Below, piece by piece: positions 25,401 to 37,444 of a stretch of 64,000 nt of DNA. Origin of the DNA: Macrobrachium rosenbergii (taxonomy: Eukaryota; Arthropoda; Malacostraca; Decapoda; Palaemonidae); assembly GCF_040412425.1 (NCBI RefSeq), contig NC_089742.1, positions 74,831,125-74,895,124 of the forward strand, in the 5' to 3' direction. A program made the position numbers and the translations under genes. Under the pieces are notes generated by a model that saw only the letters and a program-made list of their open reading frames with translations, searched no databases and was not told where the DNA came from. The number at the start of each line of letters is the position of its first letter. Position 1 is the stretch's first letter.

Positions 25401-26500
25401 TGGGCCCCTCTGGAGGTTTTTTCCTGGCGATCGCCCATGAATTCGGCAGTTTACGATCTCAAGAAAGAAATTTAGATTCCCTGTAGACTGTTCTTCAGCC
25501 ATCGAAGCTTTTTGGGATCACTTATAGGAAACCAAAGTTGATGGACTAGTCATGGTCAGAACTTGCCAAAGGGGTTTTTTACTATTGTGCAGGACACTTC
25601 CTCAGCCTTTGAATCGCCAGATGAATTCCTCAATACCTTGGAAAGCCCTTTGCTAACCAAACAGATTGACCTGACGTTCGAGTCCATTGCTAACCGCCTC
25701 CCTGCAGAGAGAACTTTCCTTCCAAAGGGCAGTGACAATGGAATTGACTGTCATGGCAGCATTCCATACAGTTTCCTGAATGGATCTTGGTTCCATTACA
25801 AGGCCAAAATCACTTCTTCCCTTTCAAGTTCTCATAGTTCAGGAAAGGAAGTCACACTCGAAACTGACATTGTCTGGAGGTAGAACCTTCTACCTAGCCC
25901 ACCAGACAGCTAACCTGTGTGCGAATCTGGTGCCAGGAGAGATACTTTCTTGACTCAGGTTACCAGGTTCGTCAGTTACAAGTCGCCACTAGTTCTTGGG
26001 AACAAACTGATACTAGGTTCCACTTCCTCTGGCTAGTGGTAGAAGTTGACGCCTCAAGTGACAGGTAGGATCAGGGATTGATCTCTGTGTTCACTGGCAG
26101 TGGCCAAGACCTCCAGGTCTTTGGATGATTTTACAGGTCTGCCTTTGGGCCAGACTGCTTCTTCCTCTCCGGTTCCAAGGAAGTCCCAGGCTGTAAGATA
26201 CACCCAGTCTTCTACCCTACCAGAAAGGTGTGCAGCAACCCTCCGTTTACCCCCTGTCTACCCTGGGAAGGGGGTAGGGGTATGAGGAAAGGGAAAGGAC
26301 ATTAGGGGCAGCGTTCTTTCCCGCCTTCTGCTATTGAAGAGGGCTTCCTGACAAGCTACGAAGCAACATGGCACTGTACAGGATGGAAACCTTTGATTCC
26401 CTGCCACCCCTCTCCAATGTGCAGTCCATCTCCAGACTACAGTTCCCTGCTAATCTTCAGCCTCGCCCTTGAGAAGAGGTGAAGGCGTTCCTGTAGACGG
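22440..26500 (+). repeat. Unclassified repetitive region with internal duplications
   Basis: Two levels of repetition are visible. First, a unit of about 190 bp starting GACACTCGGGTAGAG recurs at 23441, 23632 and 23912, the last gap enlarged by a further copy of a 90-bp sub-block (GTTACCTTTACCAGT...GGTAATAGC). Second, 24200-24550 and 24940-25260 are diverged copies (CAGAGGMYACAGCYTTGAAG and following). Frames of 197, 141 and 106 residues occur, but I recognise no domain in any. The style resembles the 5' gag region of the DIRS elements here, yet no shared stretch was found, so I leave it unnamed. Confidence 0.5.
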
Positions 26501-27336
26501 TACAGTTATTACTCATTAGGATGCATATTTTTGAATATACAGTATATCCATTTTTGTCTGGGGACAAGAAATGATTTCTTTAATTTGCAGGAACTTGGCA
26601 ATCTCATTCAAGTTTGAGAAGCCCTATCTCACACTAGCAGAACACTTAAGTGTTCGGACAGGAGTACATTTATTCTTGGTAGACCTAGCTAAGAGCTGTG
26701 AATATTTGTAGTGTTAAGAACAGCTGATAGCTGTCAGATAGCAGCTGGGAACAATGTGGGAGTGAAGACAAAACACCCCCCTCTCAAGAGGAAGGGGAAG
26801 GTGACGTGGAGAGAGGAAGGAGAGTCAGGTGGGTTCCTTTCTGAGTGCCAAGGGAGACTGGGGAGGAAGGCAGTGTACCAACCAGTGTGAATAAATGTCT
26901 GAAAATTTTTGTGATGAGTTTAAACAGTGTGGGTATGAAATTTGGTCAACCAGCATTGAAGCCCAGGTTTTTCTGTTTACTGTAGTTGACAATTTTTCTT
27001 GCAATTATTAAATTGTCAAAAGGCTTTGTGATTAGTTTGTCCGGTTTATTGTGTTATGTGATATTAGAGAGAATGTCCTTTAGTTGTGAATTTTTAGGTT
27101 ATTCAAGTAATTTGTTTGTGCTGTAAAATTTTGGTTCTTGCCAGAGATAACATAAACTATTAACTATTGTTTTATCCACTTTTCAAAATCAGTTTTGTGT
27201 GAACTGAACCTTTTTTGTGATTTATCTGTTTATGCAGATGGTCTAAATAATTTCAGTTTACTCTCATTGAGTCATTGGGTAGTAACCAGTTTTACTGATA
27301 TTATTGCTTTGCTTTTTTAATGTTTTGTACATATAA
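26501..27336. other. Spacer between repeat regions
   Basis: AT-rich, with a purine-rich block (26780-26870). No gene or element boundary is supportable. Confidence 0.4.
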
Positions 27337-28041
27337 CTTACCTGGTAATTATATATATAGTTGTGGTCTCTGGACGCCACGCAGAAAATGGTGCACCATG
27401 TACGCTTAATAATGAATGGTTACGTGATACCCCCTACAGGTGAGTGAGAGGAACCATAACCCAAATTCTTCATATGTTTCTGCTGTGGTGCCGGTGCAGC
27501 TTAGCAGAGAATTTTCGCTGATTCTTTCAAGGATAATATTGTTGGTGATGTACAATTGTTTGATTTGAATCTTTGGCAGACATTGTTTCACTTGGCTTTT
27601 TCATCCCCGCCTCTTATTTAGCATTATGTCGGACACTGGTCCTCGGTGTATAGGCTTTGTAGCAAGGGCTGCAAACTAGATTAGGAAAATTACCATTGAC
27701 CCTCATTCTGTGTGTTCGGGGTGTAGAGGACAGGCTTGTTCGTATCATCCAACCTGTGAAGAATGTAAGAATTTGTCAGGGGAAGAATGGAAGATTTTAA
27801 ATGCTGTTATCTGAGAAGGCTTCAAAAAAGAGAGAGCTGTGAGCTTCAGCTAGGACTTCTTTATCATCCCATGATAGTTTGTGATGTATCTTTTTTCGGT
27901 TATTAACCCTGATATTCCTTCTAACAAATCTCCTATCCCAGACCTCGTTATTCCTGAACCCGATAATCGCGGCCAGTCTTAAGAAGCAGGTGGATGCTGC
28001 TTTAGCAGTTATGCTTGCTGCCAGGAGCGGATGAGTAAGTC

Positions 28042-29860
28042 TTGGTAAAGAAGCAGTGTCTTGTGATATGCAGTGGGAGGAGCTACTGTCTGCCCACTCA
28101 TTCTCCTAGGCCTGGACCTCTGTCAAACTCCCCAGCACCAGGGAGGAGGCAAGTCGAAAGCCCAAGGGAGGTGAGTGGGACCTGCCCCCGAGCAGTTGGC
28201 CCCTCAAGCAGTCCTGTTGCCGCTTCCCAGGATGCAGATGTTAGCCATAGAAAAGGCACATCAAGGAGGTGTATGTCTTCGAGTATGTCGAGTGAGGATT
28301 CGCCTAAGAGAGGTTGGTGCCGTAAAGATGTCTCGAGACCATTCAAGAGGTCTAGGTTGGCATCTCCTTTGGCAGTTCCTAAGAAAAGAGTGGCGCTCAA
28401 GATCAACGCCCTTCAGGTAGTGCTTTTTTGGAGGAGCCCGGTCGTTTTTCGTGATTCCGTTGATTCGGGAGACGGAGGCATGTGTTGGAAGGAGACGCCA
28501 CGTAAGAAGAGAGGTGTCGTTTCTCGCCTGTTGTTGCTACTTCTGGCGATTGTTGCATCTAGCCACGCGCCATCCTTCAAGCTTCGCCTGGCTCATCACG
28601 CCACGCCACCCTATGATCCTCCTGGCGCCTACGCGCCAAAAATTGTTTCTCCTGGTGACTCTCACAAGCTCCAACACCTGTAGTCTCCGTGCCTCGCTCT
28701 CAGTTCCAAGATTCCTTCTTCCGCCTTGCCCTGAAAGATTTGTTTCTTTAGCGGAAATGAATAGGAAGCTTGATAGTATTCTCGCTTTAGAAAAAAGTGA
28801 TCCTTCCGCGGAACTTAACTGCAAGTTGCTTCGATTTCTAAGGATGCTCCTTCATCGAATGTGCGCTTCCTACTTAGCGATCCTTGTGTTGCATTCTCTC
28901 GGAAGCATGCAATCTTCCTCCATCTAGATCCTTGGCTCTTTCTCCGATTTCTGGTGGTGATGTTGTTTCGAATCAGAGGCGAGGTAACAAATCCAGAGAA
29001 AGAGAAGCTCTTTATCGAGCTATAAGCAACTGCTTCCAGTATTTCCTGAGCACTCTTCTCCGATTCCTTTTCACCAGTATCCCCAGCTTCTCCAGAATCT
29101 CAATACGCTCGTGATAATAGGACAGACACTTCGCTGGCTACCAAATTAGTTCTTTCTATTTCGGCCAAGAAAGGATTGAAGAAAATGGAGGAGTGGCTTG
29201 CAGAGAAGAGGGAACAAGGGAAGACTGTGTTTTGTTTTCCCCCTTCGAAATTGTCGCCTGGCCGCAGTGGTGGATGGTACGGACTGGAGAATCTTTCTTG
29301 TTGGGGGAGAAGGCTTCCTCCCCAAGGAGATTTCTAGTTTGCAGATTCGCCAGGAGGCGGTTTCCAATTCAGCCAAAGTATTCTTTCTACTGAATTTGAT
29401 CACCTGCAAGAATGTTTTTAAGATTTGGAAGTTATAAGTTTCGATTGGTCGGTTGGAGCTCTGGCTGAAACTAAAAGCTGTTTCAGGACGATCAGTTCGC
29501 CTGTCCGACGTGGTTAGCTTGCACTCGATAGGAGCATTAGATGCGGCTATGGAACTTCTCTTCCGTGATTACGCGTATTCTCAAGAAACGTGAACTATGG
29601 TAAATTTTTTCACCACTAAAGGTGTCTCTCGTCCCAGAAGTCAGCTTTGTTGTTCGCCCCTTTAGATAGGGAAACATCTTTTCCTAGGAAATAGTAATTC
29701 CGAGATCGTTTAATTTCTTCAACAGAGGGTAACTCAAGACTTGCTGGCACAGTCCACTAAGAAGCCTAAACCAAGGTTTTCAATAGTTGCTCGCTCGACA
29801 ACGCCGACGGATAGGTAATCTCAAGGTCGGCCCTTTCGTGGAAGAGCCCTCAAGTAAATC
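28042..29860 (+). pseudogene. DIRS copy A gag-like region
   Basis: An open stretch of 213 codons (28042-28683) with PLSNSPAPGRRQVESPREV and a Ser-rich part (SSSMSSEDSPKRG) parallels gag segments in copy B (42670-42880) and copy C (62020-62160) at the DNA level. Further frames follow to about 29860, including a region before the RT that resembles the C-terminal gag part of copy B. DIRS gag proteins are poorly conserved, so the call rests on position and on similarity among the copies here. Confidence 0.6.
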
Positions 29861-29929
29861 ATGGCCTCAGATCGAGAGGGAGAGGTCGTTTTGTACCTAA
29901 AGCGATCAAACCCTCCGACAAGAAGTGAG

Positions 29930-31650
29930 AGCGCCTCCCTTCACTCACCAGTAGGAGCCAGACTGTCAGCTTTCTGGACAGTCTGGGAAGAAAGGGGAGC
30001 AGAACCTTGGACAGTCTCGGTTTTAAAGGAAGGCTATTCAATTCCATTCTTGAAGGACCCTCTTTGTCCAGGGAACCAGTGGTCTTAATGGCTTACCAGA
30101 CTTAGAGAAATGTTGTGCTCTAGGAGAAAGAAGTGTCAGCCATAGAGAAAGAAGCAACACAGAGAAAGTTCTCCCTTTCTCCCCAGGATTTTACATAAGC
30201 AATCGCCTCAGTACTAAAGGCGCCAGGAGGCTGAGGCCAGTTCTAGATGTGAGTAAGCGAACCTGTTTGTCAAGAAGACAAAGTTTGTGATGGAAACCAC
30301 TCAATCAATGCTGTCATCCCTTCTTCCAGGAGAGATTGATGGTATCCATCGAATCTCCAGGATGATTTCCACATCCCGATCCATCCTGCTTCGAGGAAGT
30401 TCCTTCGCTTGTGTTCAAGGCTAAGTGTTTCAGTCTGTATAATGTGCTTCGCTCTCTCGGGACGCCCCCCCAGGTTTTCACCAGAGTTTTGTCATCAGTG
30501 TACAAGTGGCTACATCTGGTTGGGGATCAGGAACAGTTTTTATTTAGACGCATTGGCCCTTATGCATGAAGACGCATGAAAGGGTGTGTGAAGGATTTGG
30601 AAAAGACTCTTCATCTAACCGAAGAACTGGGACTTCTACAGAATTGGCAGAAGTCACATCTGGTGCCAATCTCAAGAATTAGTCTATTTGGGAGTTCAGA
30701 TGAATTCAGTAGTTTTTCAGGCTTCTCTGTCGGTGAGAGGGTAGTCGTGCAGATTTTCTGAAGAAGACCCAGTGCTCGGCCATCGAGTGGATGAGCCTTC
30801 TGGGGAAGTTGTCTTCCGCAGAACTGCGTAGAGTTTGGGGAGACTACATCTAAGGCCCCTTCAGTTCTTTTTAAGAGAAGTCTAGACAGGAAGAAGAGCC
30901 CAGACTCATGTTTTTCAATCTGTGAGGAGATAAAGGCAGACCTCGGCTGGTGGAACTCTCCAGAGAAACTTCAGGAAGGAATTTCACTGTTCCTAAAGAA
31001 CCCCAACCTCATCTTGTGTGCAGACGCTTCAGATCTAGGATGGGGAGCCACGTTAGTGTTGGAAACAGCAGGCCGATGGAAGGAGAACAACTTCGTGGCA
31101 CATCAACTGAAGGAATTAAAGGCCATTCATTTAGCCCTTTAGAATTTTCAAGGTGGTAAGGAACCAGGCAGTGATTGTCCAATCAGACAATACAACAGCT
31201 CGATACATAAAAGCAGGAGGGGACTCACTGCTCGCTTATACCTGGTAGCGAGATCTTCTGTTATGGGCGAAAAACGAACCAAACGACGCTGATGACAAGG
31301 TTCATTCCAGGAAAGCTCAATGAGGGCAGACAAGCTAAGCAGAGCTTACACTTCACAGGAGTGATCTTAAATCAAGAAGTTTGCCTCCAACTGTGTGGAA
31401 TCTATGGGGTCGCCCTCTCATAGATCTGTTTGCCACCAAGAAGACAACTCAACTGCCTTTATTGCCTCCAGTGCCGGACGAGGGGCAGTCTTCAGGATGC
31501 AATGCTGATGGACTGGTCAGGTCTGGACCTTTACACCTTCCTCCGCTCAAGATGTTGGAGAGCAGTTCTAACAAAAATGTTGTCCCACAAGGACGTATGT
31601 ATGACGCTGGTTGCCCGCTTTTGGCGGTAGCAAGGAATGCTCTCTAGACT
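29930..31650 (+). pseudogene. DIRS copy A reverse transcriptase and RNase H, broken
   Basis: RT start: GARLSAFWTVWEERGAEPW followed by VSVLKEGYSIPF (29955-30060), the characteristic DIRS entry block. PGFYISN and LRPVLDVSK (30185-30260), a damaged MVSI.. box (30340) and PPQVFTRVLS (30465-30500) follow. The catalytic YLDDW box is not readable. RNase H: LILCADASDLGWGATL (31010-31060) with its catalytic Asp, then frameshifted pieces of the rest. A stop interrupts LKAIHLAL*NF near 31141. Comparison with copies B and D shows the same order. Confidence 0.78.
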
Positions 31651-31834
31651 TGATAAGTCTTCTCAGACTTCCCGAGGCTTTTACCAATCGGTGAGCAGAT
31701 CCACCAGACAGCCTCACTCCGGCGATTTCCACGGAGGTCTATCCGCTCTTCAGCTAACTGGCGCTCAGACTGCTCAACGTTGCCTCAGAGCTAGAGGTTT
31801 TTCGAGGAAGCTCGTCTCTAGAGCCATCGCGTGA

Positions 31835-32640
31835 GCTCTCTCGCAGACAGTCCTCCACAGCAGTTTATCAAGCTAAGTGGTCAGTCTTCAGAGAGTGGTG
31901 TAGGAAGACTGGCACATCATCTTCTAAGACCACTTTAGAAGAGATCGCAGACTTCCTCCTGTATCTGAGTGTGGATAGGAAGCTGTCTTCGTCGTCGATC
32001 AAGGGCTACAGAGCAATGCTTTCACAGTCTTAGCATAAGGGCCTGATATTTCAAATGATAAGGACTTGTCAGATCTTATCAGATCGTTGAAACATCCAAG
32101 CAATCCCAGAGAGAGATTGGTTTCTGAATTCTAGATGTGGTCTTGAAATGGCTTGTGGGCAGTAAGTTTGAGCTATTATCGCCTTGCTCTTTCAGAGACC
32201 TTACGAGGAAGACAATCTTTTCTTCTCTGGGTAGCTGCATACAGCAAGGAGAGTCAGTGAGTTGCACGCCTCTAGATAAGAGAATTGGGTTTTCTAGGGT
32301 AAGGCAGTCTGTTCTTCATTGTTGAGTTTTTTGGCAAAGAATGAGACTCCGTCTAAGCCTTGGCCGAGATCCTTTTCGATCCCTGGTCTCTCGGATTTGT
32401 GACCAGATGAAGAAGAAAGACTTTATGCCCAGTAAGAGCATTAAAAGTATATTTCAAAGGACTCAAGCAGTGAGAGGTCCTTCTCCTAATCTTTGGTGTT
32501 CTGTGAGGATCCAGGCTCTTCAAGAATGCTCTTTCCTTCTTTTTGAGAGACCTGATTGTAGAAGCTCACAACCAGGTAGAAGATGTGCAGCTTCAATTTC
32601 TAAAGTTAAAGCACATGAGGTGAGATAGGTCTCAACCTGC
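31835..32640 (+). pseudogene. DIRS copy A tyrosine recombinase, broken
   Basis: Readable pieces are AVYQAKWSVFREWCRKTG, TLEEIADFLLYLSVD and SSSIKGYRAMLS (31855-32030), the N-terminal core-binding part of DIRS recombinases. ARRVSELHA (near 32240) holds the first catalytic Arg region. The C-terminal part with the Tyr is too broken to place. Lying directly after RT/RNase H, it settles the DIRS assignment. Confidence 0.75.
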
Positions 32641-33115
32641 TGGCACATAGGAGGAACACTAGATTTTATGTATCAAACATTTTGAAATGTAGGTCAGTGT
32701 TCGCCTCTCATTATTTGAGAGAGATTGAGACAATATATGATGGATGCAGTACGTTGGGACCGTTTGTGGTGACTGGCACGGTGTTGGGTAAGGGAATAAA
32801 GGAAGTCGATCCTTCCTTGTGATGCTTTCTTGCTTAAGGTTAGCATTGTTGTTTTCTGGGATGTCTGGGGGTACATTGTATTGTGAGTACCCAACAGTCT
32901 TTACATTTTGGGTAATATTTTTAAGGTACAGGTTATTGGTGACACCCTGTTCTATGTGTTTGTCGGGTACTGCGCTCTCTGGCAGGGGCATTTATTTGGT
33001 TGGTTATCATGCATAGTCCACGGTGAGCCCGACTGGCATGTAGCCCTCTAGCACTTAACCTCAGGGGGTCTATATACCTAGCTTTGGTTTATATAAGTAA
33101 CTACATAGCTGAATC

Positions 33116-33660
33116 CCACATTGACAGGAGGTGGGATACATGGACATATTCTACTCCAAAACATTACGTCATGTAATGAATTTGAAATAGAAAAGTGGCT
33201 AGCACTGAAGACAATGACGTTCCTTTTCAATCAAGGAAGTGCGGCAGGAGAATACTGCCTCTGGTTGGTGTCTTAACTTGCAGTGGTGTGGCGGTAAAGC
33301 GAGGAGCGCCTCCATTTGAGTGGGAGCTTTGTAGCAAAGGAATCTCTGATTGCCAACAAAGCATCAGTGGAAGTTATGTAGCTCAAGGAGTTATCTGATG
33401 GCTAGCAAAACTTAAAAAAGGGTGCCCCTGACCTGGTCGCAGTACCATAATAAAAACAACCAGATAACTCTGTCACAAACAGCGACGGAAAAGCCCATCC
33501 ACTGAGAGTGGCAGATGCTCCGGGTACATTGTAGCCCCCCAGCTCTCCAAAATCGACACTACACTACAAGAAGAAGAGACAGTAGGAGGGGTCATATATA
33601 CAGCCAACCACCGCTATATCACTGTTCAGTATTTGCGGTTTCAGTTAATCATGAATTAGT
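33116..33660. other. Sequence downstream of DIRS A, unassigned
   Basis: It may include the internal complementary region of DIRS A, but I could not match it to the element's ends. No gene motif. Confidence 0.4.
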
Positions 33661-34092
33661 GTAAACAGCAAAATATCAGTAAAATGTTAAAGCAGGATCC
33701 CTCAATATTGATCTTATCACCAGTACTGTATAAAAAAAGAACTGTCCTAACATTTGTAATTGTTTTACCGATGTAAATATAACTTAGTTCACCCCCTCTC
33801 TCTTGCTCTCTCCATGATGACACGCTATTGGTTAGAAGGGTTGGAAGTAGCCAATCACACAGCTTGTAGCTCAAATGCTTTGTATACCTACTGTCACTGG
33901 TGTATGAGTTGTATTTTTTTTTTTCTCTCTCTCTCTCTCTCCACCAGAGGGTACTAGTAGAATGCGAATGATGAATAGATAGATAAAAAGAGAGCATGGT
34001 TGATAGATATAATATATATATGTATAGATAAAAAGAGACCATTTTTGATAGATATAATATATATATGTATGTATACTGTTATCATTGTAATA
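33661..34092. repeat. MITE core relic, short (CT)n and a 46-bp tandem repeat
   Basis: CAGCAAAATATCAGTAAAAT (33667-33686) is a core phrase that recurs near 37320, 40070 and 53770. A short poly-T/(CT)n follows at 33915-33940. Then a unit of 46 bp (ATAGATAAAAAGAGA...ATATATATATGT) is repeated twice at 33975-34070. Confidence 0.7.
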
Positions 34093-35883
34093 CAGTAAAC
34101 CCCCCCGTATTCGCGGGGGATGCGTACCACACCCCCCTGCAAATAGCTAAAACCAGCGAATGCTTAGAACCCTTCTAAAAACTCTTAGAATTGCCTATTT
34201 TGATAGTTCAAACACACAGAAAAGTTTAAACACAGAAAAGAAACTAAAAATGCTTATACAGGTATTATCCTACTTATGATAGGGTTAGGTTCCAAAAAAT
34301 AACCATCGTTTGTTGGAAAAAACATAAGAAATACCAAAACGTATCTCGAACATAGCCTAGCGTACACTATAAAATATACTCTACATACACGGTACAGTAA
34401 TAATTAATATCAGCTAATTCTGGAGGTTCATGCAAAGTGACTTATAATTCAATACAAAGAGAAATTGAATAACAAACAAGAATTAGCTTAGCCTACAGTG
34501 TGGTATATTTACATACACAGTAGTGTGGCCTACATGATACTCTCCTCTATATTCACATACCGCATTATACAAACATCAACATTATGCATCTTTTCCATGG
34601 ATCTTTTAAAATGTTATGCCTTTATTCACTTTATCCAATAATATTGTATATATTCTTATATTGCTTTTGTATTATAAATTGTGATCATAACGATCAACGT
34701 TTTGGTTTGGAAATGTTTTACGCGGCGTTTATTTCGCTGTGTTGAATTCAGTTCAGAGCTCTTTTCTTGCTTCTAGCTAGCATAAATTTATCTCTAGATA
34801 CTTTATTTATATGGGGCAAGGTTATTTTTCGTTATACGAAGTGTATTTAAATCGAAATATAGCTAAAATACATCTTGTTGTGAAATTAATTTATCTTATT
34901 TTCGTTAGTAGATGACGTTGGCGTTAGGGGCGTTTTGTTTTGTGTAAAAAAAAAAAATCAAGATTCTGTTTGCTATTTTCACTTGATTTCATCATAATAC
35001 AAGCGTTACGTATTTATCGTTTATCGGCGTAAAAATAACAGTAATGTGTTCTTTCATGCCCAGTAGTTTTGATTAAAATACTTTCTCTCCAATTTTAATT
35101 ACGATCGAGTTTCATCCATGTTGCCGATGCACAATAATTTACAGTATAGTCAGTAGCAGCTTTAACATTGTTTTCTCAGCTTCAGCTACAACTTGCAGCT
35201 TAAATTTAGCAGTATATTTCCTTGCCGATCTTTTATCCATACCAAATAACGATATAATGTAAAAATATATAATTCCTGTTCTACTTAACGTCATTTGTGC
35301 TATAGCATACGGTAATTGTTTATTACCTTACGATGGTTGAAATACCAAGTAAACGACATGTTATCCGATTCAGTTATAAGCAAAACAAGTTTCTTGGTCG
35401 GTTGTTTATGGCTGTGTACGCATTTCCACAAGAGTACAACGTTACTAACAATGCTTTTATCATTCTCTTTTACTTTTTTAACTAGAAGATGTGGTAAAGA
35501 GATGGAGTAAAAGTTGTCTATTGTAATTTGGTCTCTCACTGCCTGATTACGCTGCTGCCTGGGCCGGCGCGAAATTTAAAAATATTTTACTAATAATATT
35601 GTGGTATCGGTATTAATTTGCTTACCCCATTCCAAAATCGAATTATCGTAAGGTGAATTATCGTAACTAGAGCATTACCTGAGTGTTTTAATAGTTTCAT
35701 CACAAAAAGTGCATTTAGTCATGAAAATGAGATGAGTATACAGTATTTAGTGAATATTTCTCAGTGAAAAATACCGCGAATGGGTGAATTTTCCGCAAAT
35801 AATGGGTAGATACATTCCAGAGAGAAATTTGTGGATACGTGAGTGTGCGAATCGAGAGAACGCAAATCCGGGGGGGTTTACTG
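34093..35883. mobile_element. AGTAAACCCC-family TIR element, split by an insertion
   Basis: It starts CAGTAAACCCCCCCGTATTC after TA (34091-34092) and ends with ...CCGGGGGGGTTTACTG before TA (35884-35885). The intact relative at 53894-54263 (reverse strand) has about 370 bp and the same ends and interior, including AAAAATGCTTATA and CTGAGTATTTTAATAG. Here that interior is interrupted by about 1.42 kb (34259-35677). TA duplications and CAGT ends fit a pogo/Tigger-mobilised MITE. Confidence 0.82.
34259..35677. mobile_element. Nested TIR element of ~1.4 kb, non-coding
   Basis: The left end (CAGGTATTATCCTACTTATG, then ATAG) mirrors the right end, whose reverse complement reads ATGCTCTAGTTACGATAATT. 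TA stands at both junctions. The uninterrupted sister copy at 53894-54263 supplies the empty site. No transposase motif in either strand, so it is non-autonomous or a deletion derivative. Confidence 0.65.
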
Positions 35884-35938
35884 TATGTATAAAAAAAAAA
35901 AATTATTGTCCTCACATTATTGTTTAACTCAGTTCAAT

Positions 35939-35940
<2 letters not shown>

Positions 35941-36018
<78 letters not shown>
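35941..36018. repeat. (CT)n microsatellite
   Basis: A pure 78-bp CT run. It follows an A-run that adjoins the end of the TIR element. Confidence 0.97.
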
Positions 36019-36022
<4 letters not shown>

Positions 36023-36189
36023 ACATAAAAATATGAAACTAAAACTCGATGAAGTTCATGAAGCCATCGATTGAGCACATGCATACATATGTACGTTACA
36101 GTTTTTATTTGCTTTGACATAGGGTCCATGAAGACACGCTGTTGACTGGACGTAGACAATCACACAACAAGGTGCCAGCTATGCTAGTT

Positions 36190-37228
36190 GCTAATTGTCT
36201 CGTAGCTGAGGGAGTTTTCCCTATTTTTAGTTTTCTGTAAAAGAAAACTTGAGATGGCTAGAGGGCTGCAAATCATGATGATGTTCATCCACCACCTAAT
36301 CGTCAAACATATCAAATTGCAGCCCTCTGGCCTCGGTAGTTTTTATTTTATTTTGATTAAAGTTAGCCATGATCATGTGTCTGGCACTGCTATAGGTGCC
36401 AACAACACAGGCCACCACTGGGCCTTTGGCTGAAAGTTTCATAAACCATGGTTGAGAGTTTCTTACAGCATTATATGAGGCGTCCGGAGGTAAAGGGGTG
36501 ACATCACCAAAACCTGATTTTGAGTAAAACGCGTTCAAAGTTGAAGTATCCATACCGGACATTTCTCTTGACTTATTACATCCATGTTTATATGTATTTT
36601 ACTTGTCTTGCCTAGCCATATATGAAAAAAACAATAATGTGTTGGAAGAGAAATCATAACATCAAAATTTGCATACCCCATAATGCAAAACAGTTCTGAA
36701 AACTTTTTCACCATAAATACACTATGAGCCATTTCATTGTAAACCCAAAAACAAATTTTTTATGAGTATAGATTGGCAATTTTAACATGCCACACATTTA
36801 CATTATTTTTCCCTCGGTTCCCAGTGTAAATGGTTCATAGATTATTGTCAAATAATTACTACATAATTATTAATAAAATAAAAAAGGCAACTCGCCACCT
36901 CATATGAGCCACGCATAGCTACTGCCTCATTCCAGCAGAACATGTACCATGGCCATGTTCGCCCTTTGCTTCCCAGAGGGAGAACATGAAACTAAGAGAT
37001 ATACGTGAAAACCTGTTAACTGCCACCCCTCTGTTCAGTGGTTTTAAGGGTCGATATTGCTTGGCCAGTATGTGGAAATCATAGAAAATGGATTTCTGTA
37101 TAATTTGCTAGGACTAACTCAAAATCGTTGATTTGGCAATTCCATCCCTTTACTTCCGGATGCCTCATATGCTGTACAGAAACTCGATTGAACAGAAGAA
37201 ATTTGGCTCATTTTTTACCTGTTTACTA
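36190..37228 (+). mobile_element. Decapod-type interspersed repeat interrupted by a nested element
   Basis: The first part (GGCTAGAGGGCTGCAAATCA, CAAATTGCAGCCCTCTGGCC, AAAGTTAGCCATGATCATGT, GGCTGAAAGTTTCATAAACC) and the last part (GCTGTACAGAAACTCGATTG, GAAATTTGGCTCATTTTTTA) belong, as far as I recall, to one very common repeat of shrimp genomes. CTAGAGGGCTGCAAAT and ATTGCAGCCCTCTGG form an internal stem. No protein. The element between them is listed separately. Confidence 0.65.
36473..37170. mobile_element. Nested ~700-bp element with long inverted repeats
   Basis: ATATGAGGCGTCCGGAGGTA with AAGGGG (36473-36498) mirrors the right end, whose reverse complement reads ATATGAGGCATCCGGAAGTA with AAGGGA (37145-37170). 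Similarity goes on inward through GATTTTGAGT on both sides, about 55 bp in all. It splits the surrounding shrimp repeat. Interior frames of 65-88 residues show no known motif. Confidence 0.75.
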
Positions 37229-37381
37229 ATTATGTATTTTCATTTTATTTTCATGACTAAATACTTTTTTATGATAAATTATTTACTGATTTTAAAAAAT
37301 TAATATTAATCTGAGCACAGCAAAATATCAATAAAATGCTAAATTAAAACCCTGCCAAATTACAAAACGACTTACCAATGT

Positions 37382-37383
<2 letters not shown>

Positions 37384-37441
<58 letters not shown>
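37384..37441. repeat. (CT)n microsatellite
   Basis: A pure CT run of about 58 bp. It follows a CAGCAAAATATCAATAAAAT core, the same arrangement as near 33667 and 53770. Confidence 0.97.

Positions 37442-37444
<3 letters not shown>

Larger units (their letters stand above)
27337..33115 (+). mobile_element. DIRS-like retrotransposon copy A
   Basis: The 5' end TATAACTTACCTGGTAATTA and a 3' end with TTTATATAAGTAACTACATA (33089-33108) correspond to the start of copies B and C (TATATAAGTAACTTACCAAG). The order inside is gag-like, then RT with RNase H, then tyrosine recombinase, which defines DIRS elements; these use a recombinase in place of a DDE integrase. All three parts are interrupted by stops and frameshifts. 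About 5.8 kb, in keeping with DIRS1-like elements. The outer boundaries are approximate. Confidence 0.82.

Noticed and set aside
25563..25883. 106-codon frame with ordinary amino-acid composition as a gene
   Set aside because: It sits in a repetitive region, shows no domain I recognise, and has no splice context; left in the unclassified region.
28042..28683. 213-codon open frame as a host gene
   Set aside because: Its DNA is shared with copies B and C and it lies at the gag position of DIRS copy A.
35843..36159. Frames with SLSLSL or RERERE residues, also at 6460-6681, 7806-8000 and 62082-62535
   Set aside because: They are (CT)n or (GA)n microsatellites read as protein.
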